In this document: positions 21,690 through 35,400 of the stretch, one piece after another
How the letters are laid out: each line of letters opens with the position of its first letter
Numbering within the stretch: the stretch's first letter is position 1
Origin: Thelonectria olida
Lineage: Eukaryota > Ascomycota > Sordariomycetes > Hypocreales > Nectriaceae
Direction of reading: 5' to 3'
Assembly (NCBI GenBank): GCA_020736575.1
Contig: JAGPYM010000002.1
Coordinates: forward strand, 3,162,001 to 3,226,000
Length of the DNA stretch: 64,000 nt
Notes under the pieces: model-generated
Database searches by the model: none
What the model was told of the DNA's origin: nothing
The model's input: only the letters and a program-made list of their open reading frames with translations
Position numbers and translations under genes: made by a program

Positions 21690-24600
21690 TTACAGTTGGC
21701 CGGAGAGGAGAGCCTCGGTAGCTGTGAAGATGAGTTAGTAAACAGGACAACAATACACGTGATGAGAGAGAAGAAAGATACCTGAATTAATATAAGCTCT
21801 CTTGGCATCCAGAGGAACCCCGAAGCGCTTCTCGAGCTCCTGCTTGATGCCCTTCTTGGTCACGGTCATCAAGTCAGCCGTCTTGAGGATGTCGCGGATC
21901 TCGGCGAGCAAGGCATCGTCACTTGGCAAGCCAACCATGTCCTCGGGTGAGAAGAACTGGGAGCCGCCAAACTGGCTCATGCGGTTGCCGCCCATCATCT
22001 CGGAGTGAGCGAGAGACATGCGCGACATGTTGTGTGCCTGAGGAGCAAATCCCGCAGTTGAGCCGGGACGGCTGGCCTGGTAACCACCGCCGTACTCAGA
22101 GAAAGGGCCCTGGTTCTTGGTGGCGTAGCTGTAACCAGAGATCTCGGAACGGACGTCGTCGCGAGCAGTCTGAGTCTCCCACAGCTCGGCCTGGTACTCC
22201 TCCCACTTCTTGCGAGGGATAGAAGCAGGGTCGAATTTGCCTTCGTCAGAGATGACAATCTTTTTGCCTGACTCGCCGGCGACGACACGAGTGTTACCCC
22301 AGTTGAAGTCGTCCATGTGCCAAAAGGAGTACAAGGGCAGACCGAAACCAAAGACGGGAATAGCTATGATGTACAGAATCATCCAACCAACCATTTCCCA
22401 CTTGCGGCGCAAGATGAAGATGATGGCCTGCAGACCGTAGATGGCAGCCAACAAGATGAAAGCAGTAACGGGCACGACATCCGGGTTGTCAATAACAAGG
22501 TAGATCATGTAGCCAATGTAAGCGACAATGACGGGTTGCACAATAGTACTGAGCAAATCGACAAAGACGACGAAACGCATGGAGAAACAGCAGAAACCGC
22601 AGAGCTGAGCCATGGGGATAAGCTCCATCAAGTTGTGGACGGTAGAGTTGATCCAACGACGTCGCTGGGACAGGAAAACGGCCCATGAGTCGGGGGCAAT
22701 GGTCCAGGCGTGCGCAGTGTTGATGTACTTCGTCTTGTACTTGTTATGGTATTTGAGCAGCAAGGTGGTCAGGTAACGATCCTCGCCAAGATGCAACAGG
22801 TTCTTCATGTGGAGCGTATCAACACGGATGGTGGAATAATCCTCGACAATCTCGCGACTCACGAAGAGGGGCTTTCCAGTCTCAGCAGCGCGGATTCGGT
22901 ACATGGAGAAACAACCGGGCAAACAGGTGACGGAGCCGAACAAGGATTCGAAGGCCTTGGACAAGTTGTGGGAAATCCAGTACTCGTAAACTTGAATCAT
23001 GGTGATGAAGGATGACTTGGCGTTCGTCAGGGCAGTTTCACCACAGACGGCGATCAAGCGAGTATCATCCAGGAAGGCCGAGACCATGCGAGTGGCCGAG
23101 TCAGGAGCAACAACGGTATCGGCATCGATCTGCAAGAGATACTCGTAGAAGGTGGGGTTGACGCCGATGATGTTGCGGATCTGGTGGTACATCTCCAGCT
23201 CGAGAGGGCTCATGGCGAGGTTGTAGTGGACACGGTTGAGGAAACGCATGATAACCATCTGGGAGTCACGCTTGCCACGGTTACCGGGACGAGAGACCTC
23301 GGAAGGCTTGCCAACCTTGACGAGAACCATGAAGGGAACGATGTGGCCCTGGACTTCGTACAAGCCAGAGTAGACCTTGCCCATATTGTGCTGCTTCAGA
23401 CCTTCTCCCAGAGCCTCAAAGCTGAGGGGTTCGGGATCAACCGTCTCAGAAACACCAAGAATGTCGAGAACGATGCGAGGGGTAGGTCGGTCGTTGCCTT
23501 GACCGATAATCATACCGTCACAAACAATGACCAGAAGCTTGCGCTTATCATCGTACTTCATGCGGGCAGCCGAGTCCATGGCACGACGGAGAGAATCTTC
23601 GTCTTCGGTATAAGCTGGAATCATACACATGACGAACTTATCCAGGTTCTCGGGCACGTTCTTGCCACCAAACTGGAGGGCTGCCAAGAACTTGAAGGCG
23701 AGGATGGAAGCCAGCACAACTGAAATGGCAAGCACGAAGTAGGTCGCAAACTGGCAACGGATCGAGTTTCGAGTGTCCTCGTCGCCAACGTAAAACAGGT
23801 TGTTCAGACAAGTCTCCATGCGAGCCTTCTTCTTGACATCCATGTTGAGGGAATTCCAGTATTTGGTAATGTCTTCGCCTGCCCGCTTCTGGAAGAGCTG
23901 TGTAACGTCCGAGTCCATGAAGTCGCTGGCGTCGTTGTCGGTAGGAGTCGTTTCGCCAGCCTTGGGCTTCATGTTGCGGCCACCAGTGAGGTATTCAGTC
24001 ATGTCGTAAACACGGCCGTTCATAATGGCCACAGCTTGCTGCTTCTTTGCCAGCTTCTTGACATATTGTGGGGTGTATCCGATACGGCCCTTCATGTAGT
24101 TGGCTTTGAGCATCGTCATTTGCTCAAAGTACCAATCAGGTCGGCTGTCGTTGGTGTAGTAGCGGAAGTCGTGGTAGTCGGCGATGGCATCGTCTATGTT
24201 GAGAACGGAGGTAGAGCCGGAAATGTTGGTGTTTCGGTAGTCAAGAGTAACCTCGGGTCGGATGCTGCCATCCTTACCCTGGCAAAGAGCAGAAACTTGC
24301 ATAGGGAAGAGAGTGCTGATATCAGTGCCGGCATAGTCGGTCAGATCATCAGGGTCCAGGTAGTTCGGGTAGTGGCGAGTAGAATAGGAAGCAATATCGA
24401 AGACGTAGCCGCGAATGGAGACGTAAGCTCCGTCGCTGCCCTTCTTACCATCATATGCTGACAATTCGGAGGCACTGAAGACGTGTTGCGTTGGGCAGAT
24501 GAGACGGGGGAAGCCAACCATGAAGAATGCGACGAAAGCACAGAGGAGCCAGATGAGCATGTTAATGGCCAACTTTTCTCTCCAAGCCATTCGAACATCT

Positions 24601-27392
24601 TTACGAGGCATGCGTCCCATCCAGCGAATGAGGAAGTCGGGAACAAACCACGTCATGAGATAAACGATGAACACCCATCTCTTTCGGCTGGGCTTGTCTC
24701 TGTACTCCTCGACCTCTTCGAGAGACTTCTCGTTGCCTCGCTCAGCCATTTGTTCTCTGGTGTCGAGGTTCTTAAACATGTCACCGGCCCCAAAGGCGGA
24801 CACACCAGCCTCTGAACGAGTGTCGTCGTTGAAGTAGCCACTCTTGCCCTTCTCGCCATACATGAGCGGTGTGTTACCACCGGAAATCAGGCGCTCCTTG
24901 GAGGCACCAAAGGGAGTCGTCTCGGCGGGGGTCAAACCGTCCCCAGCATCTGACGAAGGGAGGCCAAAGCGGCCAGATACAGATCCGGCTTCGATCAATG
25001 AGGCAACTTCCATCCAGCAGCGCTCACTGAGGAAGACTCCAGTAGCACCAACGCGGACCTCATTGGCAGGCCATTGCTTCTCCTCGATGATCATCTCAGC
25101 ACGCTCTCGCTCGCTGCCAACCAGGATCGTCTCAGCATCAGCCATGCCAAGGAATTCGCCAAATGGCAAGAAGAGGGTGAAATCAGCGGACCTGAGTCGC
25201 TGGCTGATTTCAGCAATGCCAAAGGTCTGCACCTGAGTGCGGACACACTTGCTGTCAAACTGGTTGGCAATGCGGCGATCATTGGGTTTCAAGCAGAAGA
25301 TGAAGTAAGAGTTGGTGCCAGGGTCAGTGACGGCCTTCTGAACGTTCTCTAAAGAAGAGAGGAACTGGCCAGAAGCACCCTGCTCGATGGTATGCTTCAC
25401 GTTGTTCTTCTTGTTTGACTCTCCAGCATTGCTTCCACGCTCAATCTCGTCCAGAGCTTCCTGTTGTTGACGGCGGTAGGCCGTGTTGGGTCGAGCAGTC
25501 CTAGTAGTCTTCCGAGACATGACGCTAGGAGCACGCATGGGCTTGGAGCTGACAGTGGCCTGCATGACGGCGGTTCGTTCATTGGGGTGGGTGACAGTCT
25601 GCAGGGCCTCTTGGCCGAAAAGTCTAGCAACGAATTCGCTCTTGGTGCTGTTGATCATGTTGAGAAGATCACCAGAAATGATCTCGCCGTTCTCCTCAAT
25701 GAGGCCCTTGACGGGGTACTCGACCTCACCAGCGAAGTGCTTCACGGTGAAACTAGCAGAGGTGTTCTCGGTCAAGAAGTTGCTGCCAGGAAGTTTGGCG
25801 GTGGCGGAGCTGACGTCGATAGCAGGGTTCTTGCCTTCGAAGCGCTTTCGCAAGCTCTCGAGGAGCTGCATGTCGGTGCGATTGCGGCGAGTCTGATCAT
25901 CCAAGATGCTGAGGAGACCGTTGCCAGGCTTAAGGATACCTCGAACAGCGTCCGAGTTATCAAAGTAGCTGGTAGCAGCAACGCTAACTTCTTCAGACTC
26001 GAGCATATCGGCTTTGCGGTCGAAGAAGTTCTGAAGAGTGACATTGTAGATGGCTTCGGTAGCAGCGTTGTTGAGAAGCTGGTCAAGTTGGGAACCAGTC
26101 GACGTTTGCTGGGCGAAACCGGGGAAATCAACAACCGAAACGGTGTTGGCAATGGACTCCTCAGAAGCGCAGACCCGCTGGTTGATGGTCTCAACAATCC
26201 AAGCAACCAAGAGCGAGTAGAGAGTGCGAGCAAGCTCGCCAGCGTGAGCGCGGGCACCATTGGGGTCAAGCATGACGGTAACACGCTCCTTGTGGATCAT
26301 CTTAGTCTTGTAACCAAGAGTCGTCTGAAGCTCCGCGGCGCCGACACCGAGGAAGGCGGCGACGATGGCGAGAACATCCTTGTTCTTAACAGCGGTAACG
26401 GTCTGGCCACCCTCGTGTGAGAAACCACCGCTGTCGTCTCCGGTTACGCTGGTGCTGTTGGAAGTCTCGAACTCGAGCTGGCCAATGTGAAGAATACTAG
26501 CGAGGATCTGGCAGATCTCTGCAATCTCGGCACGGGGAAACTCGAGCTTCCTCAAGGCATTCTTGAAGACCTGGAAGCCATCGGCATCGTTGATGCCAAC
26601 CTTGAGCTGAGTGGGGTGACCCAGGAACTTCCACCGCTTCTGGGTACCATTCGCACCAGTTCCATCCAGGCCAAGATGAGTCTTCTCAGCCTCGCTGGTG
26701 CCCGAAAGGAGATAGTAGAGAATGTGAAAGTTGCGCTCGCCAGTGGGCACGTCGGCAATGCGACTACGCTCCAGTCGATGGTCAAGCAGCTTACCACCGA
26801 TTAGAATAGGGTTGGTGGTGGCAGATGTGTCGTATTGAAGCTCGTAGAAGAGACCAGCCTTGGAAGCAGTAGATGTAGTGGCAGTCTTGGTCGTGGTCAA
26901 ACTGTCGAAGACGTAGGCAGCCAGGGAAAGCTTGGTGGAGAGAGGAGTCGATGACTTGTTGAGGAGAGCCGTCAAGAGATGGTTTCGGACCGTGGACTTT
27001 CCGGACCCAGATTCACCCCTAGAATAGATGGCACGTCAGTTGAGGGCCACGACGGGCTATCATTTGGTAAAAGCTGCTTACAAAAACACAAAGGCCTGGT
27101 TCTCGGATCGATGGCCAAGTCTCAACCAGGCGCGGTCGGCAAGATCCTCGGCGCCGGCCATGGCGCTTCCTTCCTTGCCGCCATCAGGACCCTTGGTGGA
27201 CGAAGTATACGTGTTGAGAGAAATGAGAGCATGGGAAGACAGTCGGGCAGTGGGATGAGAGACATGGAATCGACTAGCGAGGTGAGCCGTCAGGTGTGTA
27301 TCGGATTGCAGATGGGCAGGGAGTGAAGGCAGCGAAGGCTGTGTGTGAGCACCTCCGCTGCCACCGCCGAGCTGTGGGAGGCTCATGGCCAT
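21690..27392 (-). CDS. csmA: Class V chitin synthase with myosin motor domain
   Basis: Three exons on the minus strand, 27392-27082, 27018-21782 and 21721-21690, give 1859 aa. It polymerises UDP-GlcNAc into wall chitin at growing tips and septa. An N-terminal myosin-motor domain fills about residues 1-780, with an intact P-loop GESGSGKST at 105-113 created exactly at the intron-1 junction, and a switch-II-like DFPGF. Then come two membrane segments, a cytochrome-b5-like region, and the glycosyltransferase 2 domain with DADTVV, EDRYL and the signature QRRRWINST. Further membrane segments follow, and a DEK-C-type C-terminal domain ([16 protein letters not shown]). The last exon encodes only ~10 residues, ending ALLSGQL. 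Both introns are GT-AG and the length equals the family norm. It is divergent from the second chitin synthase across 5 kb. The symbol follows Aspergillus usage. Confidence 0.96.
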
Positions 27393-27930
27393 GGTGTTTC
27401 GTTCAAGACGCCAACGGGTGGCTCTCGAGGAGAATGAGGGAATTCGTTCGAGGGATCGGCCAGTGCAGGACGAAGATTGTCGGGTGAGAGATGGGAAAGA
27501 GACGGTATCGCTGTCACGTCACGGGGCCGCTGAGTTGTTGGGCAAAACGAAGGCAGGCACTATTAACGAGGGTTTGTAGGGAGGTGACCAAACGAGCGTC
27601 AAAAAGAGAGAGCAAAGGAGCAAAAAAAAAAAAGAAAAGGGAAGAAAGATTCAGGCTGAAGCCAAGGGAATCCTTTCACACCAGGTCGGGTTGACTTGAC
27701 GATGGTGGTGTTACTAGACTTGCACGCCAAAAAATTAAAGGCCCTGGGAAAGGGGATTTGTTTTCTTGGGGACGAACACCACATGCCTCGATTTTTCCCG
27801 AGAGAATAAAGGGGCGGGCGGCAGACACCAGAGACGCAGATTCATTACTATGTTTGTCCCACGGGATAAAAACAGGTACGAGCTTTTCCTGGCCATAGCC
27901 ACACAGACACACCACCACAGGCACACACCA

Positions 27931-27955
27931 CCACCGACCACCGACCACCGACCAC
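27931..27955 (+). repeat. CCGACCA tandem repeat
   Basis: Three consecutive CCGACCA units preceded by a CA-rich stretch, about 540 bp upstream of the class V chitin synthase start. Confidence 0.75.
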
Positions 27956-28551
27956 ACTGTGGAACTCGTGTTTTTTTTTTCCCTTGCCCTCCCTCGACCT
28001 ATTCGAGCGAGTCCAGACTCCAGGGCCTTCTGGCACTCCCGCGGTGACGCTGAGAGGCGCTGGAGGCGCCGGGAGGCTGTGATGGACGGACAGCTCAGGG
28101 TGGCCTGGTGCCGTACCAATGGGCATCAGCGGACTTTCAAAGCTGTGCTGCGGTTCGCAAATTCTTACGGCATGTCAAATAAGCACGTCTTTTCTCTTGT
28201 TCGTCGAAGAATCGTGGCTCTGGAGCGGTCAACCCCACGCCACATTCCTATTCTTCGCGTGTTCATTCTTAGAAACCATTTCCCCCGTCCATCAGCGGAG
28301 GGGCCAAGAGCATCACACAACGTTACGGTATGCTGATGACCGATCCTCGCGCCGTTACTCACTATACGAAACAGGCTTTCATATGATCAACACCGATCGC
28401 TCCGTGATTGATAGAAATCCCGTATAATTCTGCAGGCGAAACTCGAAGGCGATCCCCAGAAGGGTGGACAATGATGATGAAAAGCATCATCTGTGAACTA
28501 GTGGTTGATTGGCCCCAGAATGCACTGGAAAGTGATACAGCGACACGAGTA

Positions 28552-28571
28552 CAGTCCAGTCCAGTCCAGTC
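28552..28571 (+). repeat. (CAGTC)4 tandem repeat
   Basis: Four perfect CAGTC units in the spacer between the two chitin synthase genes. A pentanucleotide microsatellite. Confidence 0.85.
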
Positions 28572-30506
28572 GAACCCTGGTCTCCCAGGGCATCCACCGG
28601 ATGTGACCCGAGCAGGACAACGGGTTCTAGGGTGGTGGTTCCAGTGGTAGTCTGGCGGATCATGCAAAATGCTTGTTTACTGTTTACACCCCATTCGTCC
28701 TCCAGTGGATGACAAGTTTTCCCGGCGCCGTGGCTTGATGTTGATCTGGGACTCAAAAACTTGGTTGTTGTTGACTGCTGTTGGGAATTGGGTTTCACTT
28801 GAAGCAATGGTTGGGTACGCTTTGGTCTGTCCGTGCTCGGTGATGATGAGTATTGAGGATGACATGGACGAGAAGAAAGACATAATACTCCGCCATTGGT
28901 TCGTATCGTCTGTCCGTAGGGTAGGCGGCTACTGCAAAACACAGGCGGTTCATCACAGGGCCAGAAGGAGAACCATGGGCGTGGTCTCCGATGCATGAAA
29001 TTGTCCCGTTCCAGGCAGATGGATGTTCGATAGATTCACAGGATGACATCGGCAGAACAGATGGGTCCGTCTTCTGTGGCCTGTTCACTGGCCTCACGTC
29101 CGTCTTTGATTTCGAGTAATCGTGCATTCTTCGCAGAGACCTGAGCCAAAATGATGAGCTCCGCCAATGCCTTTATCTTGCTTCGTACCCCGTGCATATG
29201 AGACGGCACGCCATCATGGCCATTTCGAGGTCTCTTCATCCATTCCCAGTCCATCGTCTCAGCTCTCCCGCGCCGGAAGTGACGGGCGGCCTTATTTAAT
29301 TTGAGAAAAGGAAATTTTCCAATTCATGGGGGAAACTAACCCAAAGGTTCGTAGCCGAGTAATGAGTGTCAGATGGACGAGATGATGAGATGGACCGCCC
29401 GCTCTCCTGCGGTAATCTCCTGCCTGGGGTTCCTCTGCCGGCAGCGCCGCCGACGACGACGTTACCCCGTCAGAAAGGCAGAAGGTCCCTCTAACTCAGG
29501 ACATTGGTAGTTGGGGCTGGCCTGTCAGTTCGGGCAGATGCTGCCATGCTCCTCCTGGAACCTCTGGGGTCAGTGACTGATTATCTTCGGCTTCTGGAAT
29601 GCTCAGCTGCACATGTCAAGCACCTGTCCATGCTGCGTGCCCTCTGCTTCAAACTGTAGTTATTTTAAGGCGAGGCGAGGATGGGAGCTCCCTGCTGCTC
29701 CCAGTCCCTTTTCCCACGATGGATGGGCCATTTCATGCCGTTTAGAGCATGCCTGCGAGGTGAGACCGTGGTTCAATCGAAATGTTCGAGCTGCGCAAGC
29801 GAGTGTGAGGCTGCGAACGTGGGCCATTTTGTCTCATTTTGCTTCCTTATTCTTCTCCGTCGTTGGCCCTCACCCGCCCACCCCCTGACAATCCCGATCT
29901 CCTTTCAGCTGTGCCGTCGCCCATCATCCCTTTGTTATTAGGCGGCACTAGTGTCTAGCGACCCAGCGGCTGAAATGCATCGGCCACGGGCGTTGCTGGT
30001 GGCTTCTGAGGTTTCTCGGCGTGGTCAGCTTTGTGCCAGCTCAGCGCTCATGGGCTGGCTGAGGTTCCGTCCTCCCTTGCCCACCTGGACGCGCCAGACG
30101 CGGCCGCCACCGGACGGCGTGTACTGCATGTATGTACTTCGTAGGCGAGGAGCATGGAATAAATTGTCACCGAACCAAAGAGATGGGAACCAACAAAAGA
30201 CGACAAACTGGGTCATGAGCGATTGTTGCACTGTATTCGCACCGTCTTATAGGATTCGACGCGTCGGAAGAAGAATGAAAGAGGATGATCTGGTGGAGTA
30301 CTGGCCGGCCCTGCGCACTTTGCACGAAGCAGGAGACGTGAAGATCACAGGGCTTTGATACAAGCCGTTCTTGCGGCGGTGGTGACGTGTTAAGGTTGCT
30401 CTCTCAGCTGCAGGCCACGAAAAGGGACAGAATTTGCAAGGGGATGTGGCAGATGGGAAAGACGGATGGAAGAGAACAGGCAAAAAATCGACATGGAAAG
30501 GGGAAG

Positions 30507-30526
30507 GAAAAGAAAAGAAAAGAAAA
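30507..30526 (+). repeat. (AAAAG)n run
   Basis: Purine-rich run of AAAAG units in the chitin-synthase spacer. Simple sequence repeat. Confidence 0.75.
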
Positions 30527-32432
30527 CAAGCAAAAGAAAAGGAGCCTACCTATTCGTTGCTTCGTGTGAAGTACCTATCTACTTTGGTAGTCATGCACAG
30601 ATGGAAGGTATCGACGGTGAATGCAGCAGCCGTTAGAGGTAATTGTTAATTACAGTCTCGTCCCGTCTCTTCCTTCCACCCTCCCTGCATTTCAGCTGGA
30701 GGTTGAATATTCATCATACCCGATTATCCAAGGTTATTGAATGTACGAGGCTGAGCTTCCACGTCTTGGTCGTGAGCTGGTAATTAAAGAAGCTACTGCA
30801 CTGTGCCCTGGCATTTTACGATGCAAGTCTTCCCATCTTTCCCACTTCCCCCAGAAAGGTAGACTTCCTACGGTCCAGCCAACGATCCCTACCATATTGC
30901 GCGCCAATGCACCCAGGGCACTCGCTCTGTGCTGTGCGTGCATGTGCTGGGTGGATTCTTATGCACATGAAAAGGAGAAGTGGCCAACTCACGCCCCAGG
31001 AAGCATCCACGTACGTATCCACGTTCCGATTGCCTGAGACATCGCTGGCATATGTCAGCAAAAAAAGGAGAACGGAGAGGAACAGACAATCGGCTCGCGA
31101 AAGGACAGGCAAGAAAAGAGAAATACCCGGGAAGAATACGACGGAGAATGATGGGCCTTAAAGAGTTGCCAATCCATAAAAAAAGAAGCACTCCGGAACG
31201 AGGCCCAGCATAGCCTCCCCCAGCTTCACAATCACGGGCTTACCGTCATGGATACGAGATCAGACAGGACAAGAAGAGGAGGAGCCGGCACTTGACTGCA
31301 AGCTGGGTTCACTGCTTGTTTTTGGGCCTCGTATTTGGCCATCTCACAACATTCGTTCCCAAGCAAGCCAAGAGTCCCACACTGACTGGCATCCGTCTGT
31401 CCACCCATCCCTCCCTTTTTGCCTTCCGTCCCATCTCCAATGGATACATTAGCAGTCAACTGGTCGCCGCCCAAGCGATCAGTCGCCCTCGCCGGCCCCC
31501 TAAACCATCCATCCTTCCCTCGGTGGATGGCTACCCCCCCTGCACGCTCACCCACTGTTGTTCCAAGTTTAGGTACAGTGTGAGTGGCTCCCGCCCCATG
31601 CGAGGCCACTAGCGCGCTGCCCGCCCACCTCACCCGAGTCCAACTGGTTGACTGGCTCGCTGGAGCCTCTGGTTGGAACCCCGTCCCAGCTGGCACTCAA
31701 ACCGCTGGCCGTCATGGAAGCTAAACCAGGGCCAAGTTGGGATCGGGCCATTCCCCCTAGGGCCTAGTCCATCGGGCCTCCCCACCCACCTGCTGAAGTA
31801 AACTCATGGTGCTAAAAAGATGGGCCGTTGGCCCTGAATTTCTGCACTTCTGGCCAGAACTGTCCGCCGCACACAGTGCTCAGGATACAATCACACGGCC
31901 GTTATTCTCAGCAACGTGCTCTGGGGCACGCTACCTCCTGTCGCCTGGTCCCGTTGCTTCGATTCCTCATCACTTTGGTCCCAAAAAAAAGACGTTTTCA
32001 TTCTTGTGTCGTGATCTTGGTTTGTGTCTTGTTTCTTCACTTGTTATACTCCTTCGTTTGACCGGCCTCGCTCGCTTTGGCTGTGTTTATACAATCGTTA
32101 ATATTTCTACCCTAACCCTTTCACGAACTTCCCATCGTTCCGAAACTCCATCGCCGACGCCTCCGCCTCATTCGAAAAGGAGGGTCGCGTTGCCCAGCGA
32201 CCTAATCATCCGTCGACGGCTTTCATCCATTTGACAAGCCTCAAACGTACATCGAAACCTTCGTTTATTCCTCGCTCTACGTCGAAAACAACTTCTTTAG
32301 GTTGTTCCTCGAATCTACACCTTTAATCCTGGTTTTAGCCTTGCACGCTCAGAAAGGCACATAATCGGCCGTAATCAACAGAGCACGTCGAGGCTGTCGA
32401 GTTTGTCCTGAGAGGACATCACTCTCTTCACC

Positions 32433-35400
32433 ATGGCGAACCGAATGTCAATGTTTTCAGTGGCATCGGATGCTTTGGGTGGCCCCCAAGCTACCCAAGT
32501 GTCGACTACCACTCTCCTGAACGCCATTCACAACATCTACCTCTCTTCTCAACCTCATAAGCTCGATGCCAGCACGAGTTTGGTGGTAAACACCTGGCTC
32601 ACGGCCTCCCAGGGTGGTCCTACGGTTGATGCTACGCTCACGGCGCGGGCTTGGGAGCATGCCAGGCGCAGAGCCGAAGATGGTTGCATCATTTTGGGGT
32701 AGGTTGAAACCAAAAGAGATACAATTTCGATGCACTGTACTAACTTCACTTCACAGCTCTCTTCACCAGTCATCTCCTTCCGTCCTGCTTCCTCTATTGA
32801 ACACCTTCCCTTTCGCCATTCCTACCTCAGTCTACAAGTCTCTGGAAGCGATCCGTCCATTCATCCGATGCGTCACACCATATAATCCCTCCACCCCGAG
32901 ACAGGCGGCTCTTGGTGTCACTTTAACGTTGAACTTGTCTGGTAATCTTGCCGGTGCTTCCGTAGCCCTTTCCTCCGGAGGCATCGACACCGCCAATGGC
33001 CTTCTCGACATCCCAGCTGAGGCTGGATACCGTGCTTTCGACGTATTCTACTACCTACTCACCTCAGCCTCGACCCCAGCCGAGCGAGAATTTCTGGGCT
33101 TGAAGTCTGCGTCCGCATATGCTCTGTTGGCTCGTTCCGGAACGTATGAGCCTCCTTCTTACCTCGCGACAGCCGATGACGCGGCCGCTGCCGACGATTT
33201 CCGCCAGGCCCTGAAGGAGATTGGAATTAAGGGCTCTGCTCATCGCAACTTCATCTCGACTCTTGCTGGCCTTCTGAAGCTTGGCAACACTCTTGACTAT
33301 GCCGCTGATTCTGACGATCTTGAGGAGATTTGCGAGGACGTCAGCGGCTTGTTGGGGATGGAGCCCGAGATTCTCATGAACCAGCTCAGTACCGAGGATC
33401 GCCGCACTTTCGTTGGCGGTCTTTATGAGGCTCTTGTTGACTGGGTGATCTCCAAGGCCAACACGGCCATCGCCGCTCAGATGCTTCGAATCCGAGATGG
33501 GGACGAGTCGGTTGATGGACGCGGCATCCGCACACCTACCACCAATGAGGACAATGGTGATACTGTTTCCATCACTGTTATTGAAGTCCCTTCACCCACC
33601 CTTGGTAAAGCTCTTGCCATGCGCACCATTTTCGACGATTCTCTTGGTATCAACTCTGAGATGATCGCGGACGGCGTTCAAGTGGCACCTACAGGCTCTT
33701 CTGTCATTCGAGAGATGCAACAGGCTGTATCCGAGGTCGCTCCTGATCTGGGCATCATGACCGGCCCCCAGGGGAAGGACCGACAACACGAGCTTGAGAA
33801 GAGGGAGGTCATTCTTGAGAGGATGGCCTATGGTTCCGAACAAGACGGCTTCTTGAGAAAGCTTCTGTTCCCGGTTGAAGGCGAAGGCATTAACCTGGGA
33901 CGAGCTGGTCGTTTTGATCTGCCCGCTATTCTTGCCGCTAGCCGTGCTTGGTACCATTTGTCTCTGCACCCTACCGATGACTCCCCTGCTAGCCTTGCTG
34001 CTCTGCCTTCTATCACCTCAGCTTGGTCGGCTGGCACCGTTTCTCGACAGCTCCGCTCGTGGAGACTGCCCGAATGGGCAAACCGCCGCAGTAGAAACCT
34101 TGACTATACTGCCGATTTCGATTTCGACGAGTTCATTCAGCGGTATGCTCCTCTTGGCTGCAAAGACGGCAGAGACGGAATCGAGAGCTGGATGCTTGAG
34201 CGCGGTTGGAGCAACGGAGAAGTCTTCATCGGCAAGGAGCGCATCTGGGTTCGTGAGACTGCTTGGTGGGAGGCTGAGAGCATGCTGGATATCAAACCTG
34301 CCCACAGCCTTCAGAGTGTTGGAGCCAACCCATTTAATACTGGCTTCGACACGGGCTACTCGAACAACGGAAGTGGCTTTTTCCCCCCCCCGGCCTTGGG
34401 CGGCAGCAGCATCAACGGTAGCAACGACCACTTGGTCCACAATCGCCAGATCAGCCAAGGGAACATGAGCCATATGTCTCTCAGCCAGAACCAGAACCTT
34501 AATGTCAACATGGGGATGCCTTTGCCCCGCAGTCAAGCACCTTCGATTGCTCCTAGTGCGCAGCGAAATGCCAGTGCCGGCGACTACGGCCTCGGCAACA
34601 AGGGTGATACCTACAAGGGTCAGGTCTTCTACAACGAGGAAGGCGAATTCACTGGTGTTCTGGATCCTGAGCTGTCCAAGGGCAAGCAGATCGAGACGAA
34701 GCCAATTCCTTTGAGTCGCCGAGCCTGGGTTGCTTTCGTCTGGACTCTTACTTTCTGGATTCCCTCTCCTGTTCTCTCCCTTGTCGGCCGCATGAAGCGA
34801 CCCGATGTTCGCATGGCATGGCGAGAGAAGTTCGTCCTGTGCTTCCTCATCACTTTGATCAACGCTTTTCTGATTTTCTGGATCGTCTTCTTCGGTAAAC
34901 TGCTCTGCCCAAACTCCGACAAAGCTTGGAACGAAAAGCAACTTGCAACGCATCAAGGCGAATCTGATTTCTGGGTCGGCATTCATGGCAAGATTTACGA
35001 CATATCGGATTTCTGGAGAATTCAGCATAGTGACACGGATACGGAAGTGACAAGCGCCAACATGCAGCTCATGGCTGGTCTGATTCTTGACGATTACTTT
35101 GTACCCCCTCTAAACATGGCGTGCAAGGGTCTGGGTATTAAGGAGACCACCACGCTTCAGTTCAACAAGACCCCAGAGTTCGCCACTGCTAAGCACACCT
35201 CCGGCTACTATGCTACAGACCGAACCAGTGTCTTGCATGATGACGATTGGTACTGGAGTACATTTGAGCCCAAGATCAAGGAATACTACCACGGCGATCT
35301 CGTTTGGAAGGAATCCAAGGTCTTGAGCGAGGGCCAGACCAATCAACACTATTGGGCCCGATATGGCAACAAGATTTACGATCTCACGAACTACTTCTAC

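Larger units (their letters stand above)
27393..32432. promoter_or_regulatory. 5 kb divergent spacer between two chitin synthases
   Basis: No protein gene is supported in this 5,040-bp stretch. It separates the start codons of the two myosin-type chitin synthases and must hold both promoters. The last ~450 bp before 32433 are pyrimidine-rich and lack ATG-rich frames, as expected for a long 5' leader of the plus-strand gene. It contains several simple repeats: CCGACCA units at 27931-27955, (CAGTC)4 at 28552-28571 and an AAAAG run at 30507-30526. Open frames up to ~170 codons have no recognisable features. Confidence 0.6.

Noticed and set aside
31232..31696. 154-codon minus-strand frame in the chitin synthase spacer
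   Set aside because: Gly/Ala-rich translation of GC-rich DNA without motifs. Nothing suggests a gene.
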